From Reticulitermes lucifugus (Eukaryota > Arthropoda > Insecta > Blattodea > Rhinotermitidae): a stretch of 31,887 nt of DNA. The notes beneath the pieces were generated by a model. That model had not been told where the DNA came from. It did no database searches and saw only the letters and a list, made by a program, of their open reading frames with translations. Position numbers and translations under genes: made by a program. The stretch covers positions 1-31,887 of the forward strand of contig JAKCWW010005278.1 of assembly GCA_026260175.1 (NCBI GenBank), written 5' to 3'. Positions 22,601-31,887 of the stretch are shown in pieces; positions within the stretch are counted from its first letter, which is position 1, and each line of letters begins with the position of its first letter.

Positions 22601-23219
22601 AGATCCGGGCACTAACAATTACTGATAATTCCTTATGTACGCCTATAATTATGTGGCAGTGTAGGTGTGTCATTTTGAGTTCAGATGGGAATATCCGTAT
22701 CGGGAGAATAAAATAAAATAGAAATTTTATGTGTTATTGTGTTTTTAGACAGCAGGCTTATCCCTGGTCTAACTCTATCCTAAAACTTCATTCATTAATT
22801 AGGATGGGTCAAAATAACCTCAGCTGCATTTCATGATACTATTACGGAACCATATGTGGGAGATAACATTTAAAGGTTGGAGAACTGATATTTAAACTAC
22901 CACGACTGACATTTTACAAGAAAAAAACTACTCCAACTATAATCACATTTGTTATACAATCCATCATAATGTTGAAAATCACAGCACTCATACCTAATAC
23001 TAGAAGCTAGGTACAAAATTTAATTACTTAAAACTGATTATTTATGGGCTGCAGTATTCCTGTTTTACAGGATGTGAACGAACAAATGCCTGCGGTATAG
23101 AGTATGGTTAAAGGATGAATATTGATCAGCTAGTTCAAAATTTGATATTAGCTTCGGTGCAGAGATAACCAACGTAACTGATTATATTCCTTTGACTGCT
23201 GCAATCCGATCCATGTGAC
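19611..23219. other. AT-rich non-coding stretch
   Basis: In 3.6 kb I could assign nothing. Frames of 77-79 codons at 19666-19905 (plus) and 21584-21817 (minus) have no recognisable motif. Around 20740-20960 CACTTAAG/CTTAAGTT words recur irregularly. Confidence 0.5.
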
Positions 23220-23650
23220 AGATCTATTATTACTAGGCGAGCAAGCCATGCTTGCATTTTGTGCTCAGCGGTACGGCACCTGTGAATCACCAGCACCAGG
23301 CTGTCATTTGAAGCCTTGTTTACATGCAGTTACTGCACAGCAGCCGATGTTTAACGTCAAACACTGACCGCCCCTCTCCCTTGCTCTGCACCAACGCCCT
23401 GGTTTGCTCACATCACTGCCATTGATTTTCATTTGTTTCGCTTTATTCCCAATTATCACAATTTTATTACGCCCATTCTGCATTTTAAGAGGTGTCTCCA
23501 TCCTACTTATTTTATAAAGCAAGAAAGACCTACGGTGTCTTCAAGTATGAGTCAATGGGTGTGTACAAGCCATCCAGCCACGAGATGCCACCAGATTTTC
23601 ACATTTCTTTGTCTGCCATAAATAATACAAATATGGCGACTGCGCAGACT
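23220..23650. other. GC-elevated patch, unassigned
   Basis: About 400 bp is richer in GC than its flanks, with short open frames on both strands (23304-23522 minus, 23433-23621 plus). ATATGGCGACTGCGCAG at about 23631-23647 resembles the GGCGAC/GCGCA elements of housekeeping promoters. I recognise no exon or repeat. It may be an unidentified transposon or a regulatory island. Confidence 0.25.
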
Positions 23651-24639
23651 TGTTAGATATGAGCAACACTTGACTTTCTAAAGCCCAGTGATATCTGTTA
23701 TGCATCACCAGGTTTAACATTTAAATAAACTGAAAGTTCTACACGCGCAATATACCTCGTATTTCGTGTCTATACATGGATCTTAGAACATACAGCAATT
23801 ATTTCCATATTTAACATTATTTCGCTTTTATAATGGTAACGGAGTGTTTACTGCGCGGTACGAACTGAAAGGTGGACAAAGTGGCAATGGGACAGGTTTT
23901 TCTCCTACTTCTGTTTTCCCTTCTCAGCATCATTCCATCAGTATTCCATACTCATCTTTATCTATATGTTGCTTTTGAAAAACAAGGGAGAAGCCTAGAA
24001 ACCTTTCACAAAACAATGCTCTTTCGGAAATCGGGGAGCACTGAATACAAAAGTACTTCCACTTAATCACTTAGTCTTTAGAGGGTAGAGAACTGAAATA
24101 ATAAGCGGTAACATATCTCCGGAAAGTATGCAACTCACGTCAATGTTATTTTGTGAGACACTAAATAAAGACATTGTGCCAGCACAAACTCTGTAATAGT
24201 TGTCGGTTCTACGATAGTAAAGGACGATTACATTCACCCAGGATACCGTGCGGAGGAGAGCCCTTGTAGGTATGGTAATGAAGCTTTGAGTTCCATAAAA
24301 GGGGCTCACGTATTGTGAAAGAAATGGGCAACTATAATCTTCTCAATGAAGAACTTTGCTAAAGGACCTTCGGCACAGCCTCGCCTTATATGAATTCTAA
24401 AGCAACTGTAAAACCAATGTTAAAATCTTAGTACATTCAGTCGAAGATTATACACATACAAAAGTACAGATGTAGAATGAAATGGGAAAAGGAACATCAC
24501 TTTTAAATACGAAGGTGTTGTGGCCTACGTACAGCAAGAGTCCCTAAATAGGTCTGAAGAGAATGAGAAGTTCGACGAACCTCAGTTTTGTTTTACGGAA
24601 ACTACTCCGAGAATTGAAGAGGTCTGACGTAATACATAC
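23651..24639. other. Non-coding stretch
   Basis: A 64-codon plus-strand frame at 23872-24066 starts with a hydrophobic, leucine-rich segment that looks like a signal peptide by composition, but it lies in AT-rich DNA without other support. Nothing else was seen. Confidence 0.4.
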
Positions 24640-24675
24640 AACTAACTAACCAACTAACAAACTAACCAACTAACT
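24640..24675. repeat. (AACT)n / (AACC) imperfect microsatellite
   Basis: ACTAACTAACCAACTAACAA-type units run for about 36 bp. They are interrupted and do not have a telomeric pattern. Confidence 0.85.
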
Positions 24676-24714
24676 CCATCCATTGTAGTTATTCTTGGCA
24701 ATCAAAGTCTTTTC

Positions 24715-24850
24715 CGACGTCTAGACTCTTGAAGACAAGACGTTAGGTTGCCTCGAAACTTCGGGCAGCAATAACCAGTGACGCAGCTTTATGTTCCAGA
24801 AGAATGGAATCCTCAACCACACCTCTATGAAAACCTCAAAACTCGAATCA
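24715..24850 (+). repeat. Inverted-repeat-family arm, copy 3 (full-length single arm)
   Basis: All blocks occur in order: CTCTTGAAGAC (24726-24736), CTCGAAACTTCGGGC (24752-24766), GACGCAGC..TATGTTCCAGAAG (24781-24802), GGAATCCTCAACCACACC and ATGAAAACCTCAAAACTCG (to 24845). The hairpin between the first two boxes is weak in this copy. No inverted partner is visible on its left, so it may be a solo arm. The ATG of the longest open frame of the window (24791) lies inside this repeat. Confidence 0.8.
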
Positions 24851-25205
24851 GCTGTAACCTGTCACAAAAAACTTGGCTTCGACTGTACACTAGGTGGTCA
24901 TTTGACGGACCAGCCTAGGACCAATCACCGCAGGATTTCCGTTTTGTATCGCACGTGTACACGTAACACAACAGCGCCCCTTTTACTCTGCTGGCTAAGG
25001 CCAAAGTTCCCAGCTCGCCCCCGTGCTTGGGAGTGGATGGGTCTGCACGCGGTTACCAGGGATCAGTACTTCAGTGTGACCAATGTGGGTGATAGTTCAG
25101 GGCTGACATGTCAGATTCAACCTTTGAACTGTAGCCCCTCTTTGGGCTATCCCAAACCTAATCATGCGATAGGTATGAGAAATCCACTGGTTTCATCATA
25201 GGATT
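24851..25205. other. GC-elevated unassigned block after repeat arm 3
   Basis: A plus-strand frame of 136 codons (24791-25201), the longest in the window, starts inside repeat arm 3 and runs through a GC-elevated block. The predicted protein shows no domain I recognise. Its beginning is translated repeat, so a gene is unlikely. The rest may be another, unidentified transposon fragment. Confidence 0.35.
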
Positions 25206-27159
25206 AGCAGTGGATATAACTGAGTGATATACCGTAACTATCTAAAAGCGACTAGTGGCTACGTCATATCTGTCCGTCTGCCTTTCCGTTTCTCTGCCGG
25301 CATGGTACAACTCGGCACAAATCGAACAGGTTTTCGTGAAATTAAATTTGGGGACTTTTATCAACGTTTGTTCAAATGTTACAATTTTGATTAATATCGG
25401 GGCAAAGTAGTAGGCATTTTAAGTGAAGAGCTTTGCGTTTAAGTCATATGCACACGGAACCCCTTGCTAAGATAAGCATACTCGTACATATGTTTTCCCC
25501 TTATCACAGCAACAGATTTACAATAAATTATGTATAATCCTTAATGTAATGGCGGTTATGAAATAAGGGAAACTCTTCCCACAAGAAAAACAAAATTAAT
25601 CCGTAATCTATTGTACATCTGTTGCTAAGACACGGAAAAATCTTATAATATTTGTTGTGCAAGACGTTGAAAGACATATAAGTTACTCGCATTTTCACCG
25701 TTTACTTAAAATTATTTATAAATTTAAAATCTAGGGACTATAACAGAGCTAATGCGCCAGAAGTATTAAGCTGTGCGGCCATGTCCTATCTTGTTTAGTC
25801 CTATATTAACGTAGTTAATTCTAAAGTAGGTATAATTCGTCAATTTGTTCATGTGTTTAATTAAGTACCATACCGGGAATAAGAACTTGGTAACTGCAGT
25901 ACAGATCTACATATTTTTATCCTCATCACTCGATGTAGATATGCGGTCAGTTTCACGAGCCGGTAACTTTATCTAGGGGAAGAGCCTCCGTTACCCATTC
26001 GACAGCTAAGCCCCAGGTAACTGGCAGCTAACTTCATGTATCAAACGTTTTCTTAAGAATTTGCCAGCCATGAAACGAATTAATAATGCCCCCAGTTTAA
26101 GAAACCAGAATGTTTATGATGGCGTTATAAGAGCCAGAAAATTGACAGCGTCACGAGCCACACGAATCCAATCACACAGTCAAATCCTCTCTTTATGCAC
26201 ATTTTATTATTATTTTCGCATCTTCGCCAATTCATACCAAATTGCCTCTTACTTTCACGTTTTTTAATGAAATATTTTACGAGTTTTCATTTATACGTAT
26301 GTGCTACGTGCATGTTACACCTCACAAGTAATAACAAAAAGTCTGAACCAACAGCTAACTTACACTATTGTACAGGACAAAGAATTAGCGGAATTGGAGG
26401 AATTTTTATTTTAAGATTCTAATGACGTCTTTAGGGAGGGCAGTTTTAAAACCAGGTCACAGACTCGCCCATTTTAGGCCGTCCTGGATTGGTTGAACCT
26501 ATTACCATACGTCTAAACCACACGTTCGACTCGATTGAGTAGAATGACTCATTCAAGGGCAGTTGTAACTATGTATATCACATGTTTAAGGGTCTAGTAG
26601 AGGGGTGATCAGCTAGACGACCTTCGAGATCAGCAATTTAGGATGCAACTGTGGCAATATTCATGCATTTATTTATGAAGTCAAAAGTACGGTATCAACA
26701 CTGCTCATTGTCTCGTAAAACGCAGTCAGAGCGTGCTGTTAGCGACACAATATACTCGTACTACTGCTTGCTGGGGAATCCGCTAACCTATTAACAAAAT
26801 AAAATATTTTTTTCCTCATTTGATGGCTGCTTATTTGTATTCAACCACCTAAAATAGCTTAGATTCAATTAACTATAATAACTTTATAAACGTCACTTCT
26901 TTAGCAAATCTTTGAAAACTCCCTTCACGCTCATCTTCTTGTGCATGTGAATTATATAAATATTGCTTTTTACAGGCCACTTGCGCCAACCGCACTCCAG
27001 ACCTGCGCGAGTTACAGGAGACTCGTGATCCGCCTTTTGGCACACCTGGTATAGTAACTCGGTGCTTTTTCCATATGATGTGTTGATAGATTTAATTTTC
27101 TTCGCAGTATGACCAGCAGTTCTATGCAATAACATAAATAACCGAGCCTAGTTATTTGG
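25206..27159. other. Non-coding stretch
   Basis: Nothing was assignable. Short frames at 26061-26267, 26195-26422 and 26893-27135 lack motifs. A modest GC-richer patch at 25940-26030 is unassigned. Confidence 0.45.
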
Positions 27160-27297
27160 GGTTGCGGGTTTTGAGGTTTTCTCAGCGGTGGAGCTGAGGA
27201 TTCCGTTCTTAAGCGATATGATGCAACGTCACGGGGTAATGCAATTCCAACTTTTCGAGCCAGCGTAGTGTCATCATTTTCAACTGTCGAAATGCCC
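27160..27297 (-). repeat. Inverted-repeat-family arm, copy 4
   Basis: Read on the minus strand from 27297 the order is GCATTTCGACAGTTGAAAA, TGATGACAC, CTCGAAAAGTTGG, GACGTTGCATCATATCGC, GAACGGAATCCTCAGCTCC, ACCGCTGAGAAAACCTCAAA and CCCGCAACC. This is the complete family layout. The TGATGA here is the closest to a hammerhead CUGAUGA core among the copies. It is joined head to head with copy 5. Confidence 0.8.
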
Positions 27298-27303
27298 AAC
27301 AAG

Positions 27304-27400
27304 ATTTGGACATTTCAACCCTTGAAGCTGAGGACATTCCGTTGTGTCAAAACGTCGGGATCCGAACACCGAGCAGCGTCATATTCCGGAAGAAGGGAGT
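27304..27400 (+). repeat. Inverted-repeat-family arm, copy 5
   Basis: In plus orientation it reads TTGGACATTTCAACCCTTGA, AGCTGAGGACATTCC, TTGTGTCAAAACGTCGGGA, CAGCGTCATATTCCGGAAG and AAGGGAGTCCGGAC. Between the TGAGGA and CAAAAC boxes GACAT pairs with GTGTC (one wobble pair), giving a 5-bp hairpin. The arm meets copy 6 at about 27400, so its distal block is replaced or shared. Confidence 0.8.
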
Positions 27401-27402
27401 CC

Positions 27403-27515
27403 GGACTAGAGGTTTTCACGGCGTTGTTGATCAGGAGTACAGTCTCCTTGGATATAAGGCAGTTTTTTTTTGATAGTTATATATTTACCGACGTTTCAGA
27501 ATATGTAGATGGGGC
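27403..27515 (-). repeat. Inverted-repeat-family arm, copy 6
   Basis: As written it starts at the distal block CTAGAGGTTTTCACGGCG (27406-27423), continues GTCTCCTTGGATATAAGGC and, after a run of T at 27464-27471, reaches TTTACCGACGTTTCAGAATA, the reverse complement of a CTGAAACGTCGG box. It then reads TAGATGGGG, near the expected position of the GAAGATG box in reverse. It lies tail to tail with copy 5. Confidence 0.65.
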
Positions 27516-28280
27516 AGCAAATTTCTGCCACAAGTAGCAGACTGATTACCAATTAACACGGCTTCATATCCCAGAAGACTGTAATTGCCTTTAACCGAAA
27601 GCCAACTGCAAAAAAGCCGTCTTTTCTTGGACGTAAGAACAACATTTTAAATAAATCTTATTACGAAAATTAACTTCGTGACTTAAAGGGTTAACAGAGG
27701 GGATATGAACTTCTTGTGGGGAAGAGCGGTGGAACGCGAATAGAACTAATGTGACGTTTATACGTGTAACTGTATATGCTAAAACCCCTTAGAAGGTAAT
27801 TAATTAGCCAGTCAAGTCGGAAGGAGAGACCTGGAAGCGAAGATGTAAGGGTCCCTAGACCCACGCCCTCAAGTGATCAGGCTCTTTCATGTGGAATTTG
27901 CTTCAGCCTGCTGTTCATCTATCCCACTTACGAGGTAGCACTAGATGTTAACACGCTTCAGTGACAACTGAACGCAACTGGACAAGGCCCAAGTAAACGT
28001 ATCCGCTACTATGGCTTCTAAGTACAGCACACTGATGGAGAATGTGTTCTACAAGCAACGCGTATACTGTGACGTTTTAGCAGGGCATTCTGTGTTTATC
28101 GACTGACGGATAAACTAATTAACTAATCACGTAACTAATAAATCTGCTACCCATCTGCACGAAGAATAAAATATTGAAATGGCCAAACAACAAAACAACA
28201 ATTTACAATACTAAACTGAATAACAAGGAGCCAATTTCAACTCCATTACAATAATACTGACTACCTAACCAAATACTAAA
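27516..28280. other. Spacer between repeat clusters
   Basis: Mostly unassigned sequence. A GC-richer patch at 27820-27900 matches no family I know. Confidence 0.45.
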
Positions 28281-28380
28281 TATGCTTCCTTCTTCTAGGG
28301 TATGGTGACGCCTTACTGGATTATATGTGACTGACATTTCGGTACAGTGTGGTGGTTCCATCTTCAAAGGTGAAATGTCC
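28281..28380 (-). repeat. Inverted-repeat-family arm, copy 7 (left arm of palindrome)
   Basis: On the minus strand it reads GGACATTTCACCTTTGAAGATG, GAACCACCACACTGTACC, GAAATGTCAGTC, AAGGCGTCACCATACCCTAG and AAGAAGGAAG. It aligns with copy 8 over about 100 bp at roughly two thirds identity by eye. In the hairpin the second base pair is A-T in copy 8 but G-C here, a compensating change. Confidence 0.8.
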
Positions 28381-28401
28381 CCTGAATCATTTTTCTTTAT
28401 T

Positions 28402-28530
28402 AGACATTCTTCCCTTGAAGATGACACCAGTAAGCTGTGTCGAAAAGACGGGCATCAATCACCTAATTACGCGGCGTCCTATTCCAGAAGAAGAGAGACC
28501 CCCAACTGCACCGCTGCGAAAGCCTAAAAA
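28402..28530 (+). repeat. Inverted-repeat-family arm, copy 8 (right arm of palindrome)
   Basis: The order is AGACATTCTTCCCTTGAAGA (28402-28421), TGACACC, a hairpin in which GACAC (28423-28427) pairs with GTGTC (28437-28441), GAAAAGACGGGC, GCGGCGTCCTATTCCAGAAG (28471-28490), AACTGCACCGCTGCGAAAG and CCTAAAAAC. A spacer of about 20 bp separates it from copy 7. The short open frames across it on both frames are translated repeat and share an APLRKPKN-like ending with the frame over copy 4. Confidence 0.85.
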
Positions 28531-29927
28531 CTGATTGATTAGTACATACTGAAATATCGTACACGTACAATTTTGCCTTTCAAAAGTTGTAGTAATTATT
28601 CAATTATATTTTAATTAAGTAGGCCTATTTATTTATATACACGCGCAAGAAGAGACTTCGGTAGTCTTCGAGTATTTTCGAAAGACCATTCAGAATTGTT
28701 GACTGTACATGTTCGGAGAAAAGCATAATCAACAGAGAATGTGTATTTTATTCTTCTCAGTAACGTTTCTTTGAAACATTTTTTGCTCTGAGAATCAGCG
28801 AACTCTTCCAGAGATTCGGGCATAAATTCACATAGGTCTTCATGTAAGGTAACCGTCAGAACCACGGGCTCTGAATAAAAAATTAAAACCACTAAATAAA
28901 TGAGAGTAGTGCAGTGTGAAATGAAATTTTATAAAAATTCGTTTAGCTGATCTGGAGTTGCATCATGTGTACAAACGGAGGGATGGATACACTGCCGAGG
29001 GATTTTAAGAGGTGTGCCACAGAAATTCGAAAGAGCCTAACAAGCGAGCTTCAGGAATATTTTATTAAATATTATCAAGATTATAACATCGGATAATAAC
29101 ACAGACAGGGCATGTAGCACATATAACGAAGGCGCAAGCTCTTTATTATCAACTTTCTTCAGCCTCCTGATATTTAGTGCGTCTTAATTTCCAATATTTT
29201 CCTCATCACTCTATTACGATCTTATCTTCAGTTCATCTTCTTGAACAGACCAACTTTCTCAGCCCTTACTACTGCCAACGGCGTACTAGCACTGAGTTAC
29301 AGATGTTAAGTTGTCAGGGTTCAAGTGTTTCAGTTTCTCTCTCCTCTCCCACAATGCAGCTGCTTAACATTAGCAGGCTGAACACACTGCACATTAGAAA
29401 TTCATAAAGTGATAGGTCCGCTGAGAGATGTTCACTATTATAAGCAGGATGTGCCTTGGCATCTTGTCTACAAGGTGTTCCAGTTTGCCTCTGGAAGGAT
29501 CCGTGTAGATGACTAATTCATTGGCGGTATGAATGTAGATTAACAATGGAAATGGTCAGTTTAGAATTGCAGCACGGTTGCAGAAACAAATAAATGCAAA
29601 AGAGACAATGAGAGAAGGAAAACAATTAAATGATTCCCTTCATAATATTTAGATATGTCAAAATCCAATATAGCGCACGCGGACATAACGCCCATGAAAG
29701 CCTGTGAATATAAACTCCACATTATGCGATACTGGTATTTCGATTTACCACCACACTCGATTACCACCACCCCCGATATACCGCCATAAATTGCGGTAAA
29801 AAGACAGTGGCGCTCTGCCGGGCTTTGTCTGTACACAATAACTGCAATACAAATATAATATTATTTGAAGGTTTTGGTTTCTTGTGCGTTTGCTGCTGCT
29901 AGGATTACATTACGTTAAACGACGTAC
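28531..29927. other. Non-coding stretch
   Basis: Frames of 76-91 codons (28629-28892 minus, 29177-29407 plus, 29561-29836 minus) show no recognisable domain. No repeat copies were found. Confidence 0.45.
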
Positions 29928-30005
29928 AACTTGCGAGATTTGAGGATCTCACGGAGGTGTGGTTGAAGGTTTAAGTCTTCTGGGATAGGATGATGCATCT
30001 TCGAT
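29928..30005 (-). repeat. Inverted-repeat-family arm, copy 9 (distal half)
   Basis: As written it reads ACTTGCGAGATTTGAGGATC, TCACGGAGGTGTGG, AGTCTTCTGGGATAGGATG and ATGCATC. This is the distal block followed by the CCAGAAG/CGTCAT-equivalent block in reverse orientation. The proximal GAAACGTCGG part is too decayed to place with confidence; TAAAACGTACCACG follows at about the expected position. Confidence 0.7.
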
Positions 30006-30309
30006 GTAAAACGTACCACGAACTAAATTTATGCTTGTGCGATCTGAGGCTTACCCTGTCCAATTTCTTGCAGAAATCTGCCACTATCACATTCCCGAAG
30101 AGAGTATTTTTTAAATTATAGGCCTGCCATATGAAGGCTGCTATGTATCATGTGGATACATCCTTCATATCGCACTCTGCATCGCCAAACTTTAGGGTGC
30201 ACAAACCAAAAAACATCTAAAGGAAAGAAAACAGTTATGTGACATTTGACTAGCTGGAAAGACATTATTTAGTTGGACTTCAAAAAAATCTCTTGCACAG
30301 TTGAATGAG
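30006..30309. other. Non-coding stretch
   Basis: Nothing was recognised. The left edge may contain the decayed proximal part of copy 9. Confidence 0.45.
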
Positions 30310-30930
30310 ACATAAATGAGTAAATATGCCCCTGTCCACGCCATGAAGGCATAAAGGGGGAGCAGATGTACAGCTCCGCTCTTTGTTAACCTTTGCACTA
30401 GAAGGAGGTGAGTGGTCAACTTCGCTACCTGGCCGCATTACTACCGGGAAACAACATCGGTAACCACTGAATAGGAGGCTGAATGGGCTCCAGTGCCGGT
30501 ACGGACGGTTTTGGAGCAGAGAACATCTCTTGCCTCTGGTTGCATAAAGCCATGGAAAGCCTTAAAGAATCTTAGTCAGAACAACCGGTTTTTGGGACGA
30601 GAAATCAACCCGGGCCTCCTAATACTATCAGGAGTGTTACACAATCGATCTCAATGCCGGATTTGTATGTGTAAGTTGAGCCCTATAAAGGGCTAATTTA
30701 ATACTATTTATCGCCTTATCTCGGTATGAGTAAATGTCTGAGCATATCTGAAGGGACTCGCGGAAGTTTTATAGCGGAAGCAAGTCGCCAAGGAGCTGTG
30801 AACCCCCGGCCCCCTATGCAACCCACGCCAATAAATGCATTGGATCACGTAGAGAGCTGTGTGATTTATAGAAGACTCCTCACTCTCTCGCAGCCAGAAG
30901 GCCTCACTTCCAGAATCGCTCTAGATTTAT
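30310..30930. other. GC-elevated block, probable unidentified repeat
   Basis: This block is clearly richer in GC than its surroundings and contains TACCGGGAAACAACATCGGT with flanking AGTGGT/ACCACT arms (about 30409-30470). It has short frames on both strands (30192-30419 minus; 30493-30696 and 30726-30932 plus). The minus-strand frame contains LLPLYAFMAWTGA, a phrase I associate with translated insect repeats rather than with a protein family. That association is memory only. No second copy is in the window. Confidence 0.3.
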
Positions 30931-31665
30931 GAAATTGCAACGTCATTATCATCTGTCTAACAAACATTCACTTTCTTCTTTCCACAGTTTTATTTCCATG
31001 AGAGGTACATTATAAATAAATACACACTCACGAAAAATGAATATTATTTTCGGTATAAGTACAAACATCTCTTCAAACCGAACTTGTCACGAAGAATTGA
31101 ATACAAAAAAGTTGGTGTTTTGCTCAAATATTCCTACTTGTCGCTGATAGCACAGAGGCAGTACTGCAGCTTATCCATAATTTTTGACCCAGCTAATAGA
31201 GAAAACCTCCTTTGGACAAGACAGTTTTATAGGGCCAACATTTTCATTATATTTCCCTCAGATCTGAATAACTAACCAAATGAATATCTTGTAGCAAAAC
31301 AGTCTCAACTTCTAAGACCCATCCTCTGTTTATCCTACTGTTCCTTTTTCCTGCATTTCATGCAGACATTGTACAGTTGAGTTCCTCTTTACTATCACAT
31401 GAGTTAAAGGATATTGTATTAAAAATTAGATTACATAAATATTGTATATTTAATGTAACCTGCCTTTTCTGATGACAACTGACGCAGTGGGAAAATTTGT
31501 TCATGAATTCTGAACACGGATTACAGAAACGCCAGTATATACCGAAAGAGACCACTTGAAAAACAGACACAGACTGTAAGGACAATACTGAAATGAATCT
31601 CAGATAAATGTAGTGTTAGGGTGCGGAGTGAAGTCATCCGGTGAACAGTAGTAGGCTACATTGAC
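30931..31665. other. AT-rich non-coding stretch
   Basis: Nothing was recognised before the retrotransposon end at the right edge. Confidence 0.5.
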
Positions 31666-31666
31666 T

Positions 31667-31887
31667 TGATTCATTCTGTTGTCTGTCTTACGACAGGTCC
31701 ATAGCCCCTTCCAAAGGGAGTTTTCCACAGAGTGCGATTTCCAGAACCCTCTATTTTCCTAAACTTCATCCAGTAGCTGTTTACGCCTTCTTCCTTGTCT
31801 TCTCGTCATTTGTATCATTCACGTTATCTTTCCTTCAATCACGTGTTTCAGAAGGCAGTTCCTACGCAAGATGTGACCAATCCAGTT
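31667..31887 (-). mobile_element. RTE/BovB-like retrotransposon 3' end, second copy, cut by the window edge
   Basis: On the minus strand it begins at the window edge with NWIGHILRRNCLLKHVIEGK, continues through a frame change to RRQGRRRKQLLDE, and ends in GRGYGPVVRQTTE and a TGA stop followed by one further GAAT-like unit (31668-31678). The corresponding part of the copy at 14452-14680 is colinear. Relative to that copy a stretch of about 20 bp encoding part of the LEEEAL region is deleted. Internal stops and frame changes show it is inactive. More of the element should lie beyond the right end. Confidence 0.85.

Noticed and set aside
23872..24066. Small secreted protein, from a hydrophobic start
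   Set aside because: Only the N-terminal composition supports it. There is no conserved motif or gene structure, and the sequence is AT-rich.
24640..24675. Interstitial telomeric repeat
   Set aside because: The insect telomere unit is TTAGG (CCTAA). The units here are AACT/AACC in irregular order, which is a plain microsatellite.
24791..25201. 136-codon open frame as a real gene
   Set aside because: Its start lies inside a repeat arm found at several other places, and the protein shows no recognisable domain.
27160..28530. An active hammerhead ribozyme
   Set aside because: Each copy departs from the CUGAUGA or GAAA core (for example AAGATGA, CTGAGGA or CAAAAC), so self-cleavage is not supported for any copy here.
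27160..30005. A CRISPR-like array
   Set aside because: The units are diverged, irregularly spaced and in both orientations, in a eukaryotic context.

Overview
This window looks like intergenic DNA from a large, repeat-rich animal genome, most likely an insect. The basis is AT-rich sequence, no open frame longer than about 136 codons, no recognisable cellular coding exon, abundant microsatellites, and decayed eukaryotic transposons. The reverse-transcriptase tail and the tRNA-like SINE resemble repeats I associate with cockroach and other blattodean genomes. That placement is from memory, not from a search. I found no rRNA, functional tRNA, CRISPR array, operon or bacterial-style gene.

From left to right: 1-7.6 kb is mostly unassigned AT-rich sequence with a GATG microsatellite, purine- or pyrimidine-biased tracts, and one unrecognised 112-codon open frame at 2425-2763. 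At 7.6-8.0 kb the minus strand carries the broken N-terminal DNA-binding part of a pogo/Tigger-like (jerky-type) transposase, apparently interrupted by another repeat. At 8.54-9.08 kb a tRNA-headed SINE is either split by, or lies beside, a poly-A-tailed retroposon. A second copy of the SINE lies at 13.27-13.50 kb. At 14.08-14.68 kb is the dead 3' end of an RTE/BovB-like non-LTR retrotransposon. The same 3' end reappears on the minus strand at the right edge (31.67-31.89 kb). Pyrimidine- or purine-biased blocks at 10.0-11.6 and 14.8-17.3 kb are probably degraded simple sequence. From 17.9 to 24.6 kb almost nothing is assignable.

The most interesting content is a dispersed family of short inverted-repeat arms, about 80-140 bp each, found at least nine times: around 7.65, 10.47, 24.8, 27.2, 27.35, 27.45, 28.3, 28.45 and 29.97 kb. 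A typical arm has, in order, a TGAAGATG-like box, a short hairpin, a GAAACGTCGG-like box, a CGGCGTC..ATTCCAGAAG block, and an ACCGCTGAGAAAACCTCAAA block. Several arms are joined head to head, so the locus is palindromic, and at 27.16-27.52 kb three arms alternate in orientation. The layout (box, hairpin, GAAAC, GTC) resembles the hammerhead-ribozyme region described in the terminal repeats of Penelope-like retroelements. No Penelope reverse transcriptase or GIY-YIG domain is visible here, so that assignment is a hypothesis.

There is no functional gene network in the window. The parts relate to one another as layers of transposon insertion and decay.
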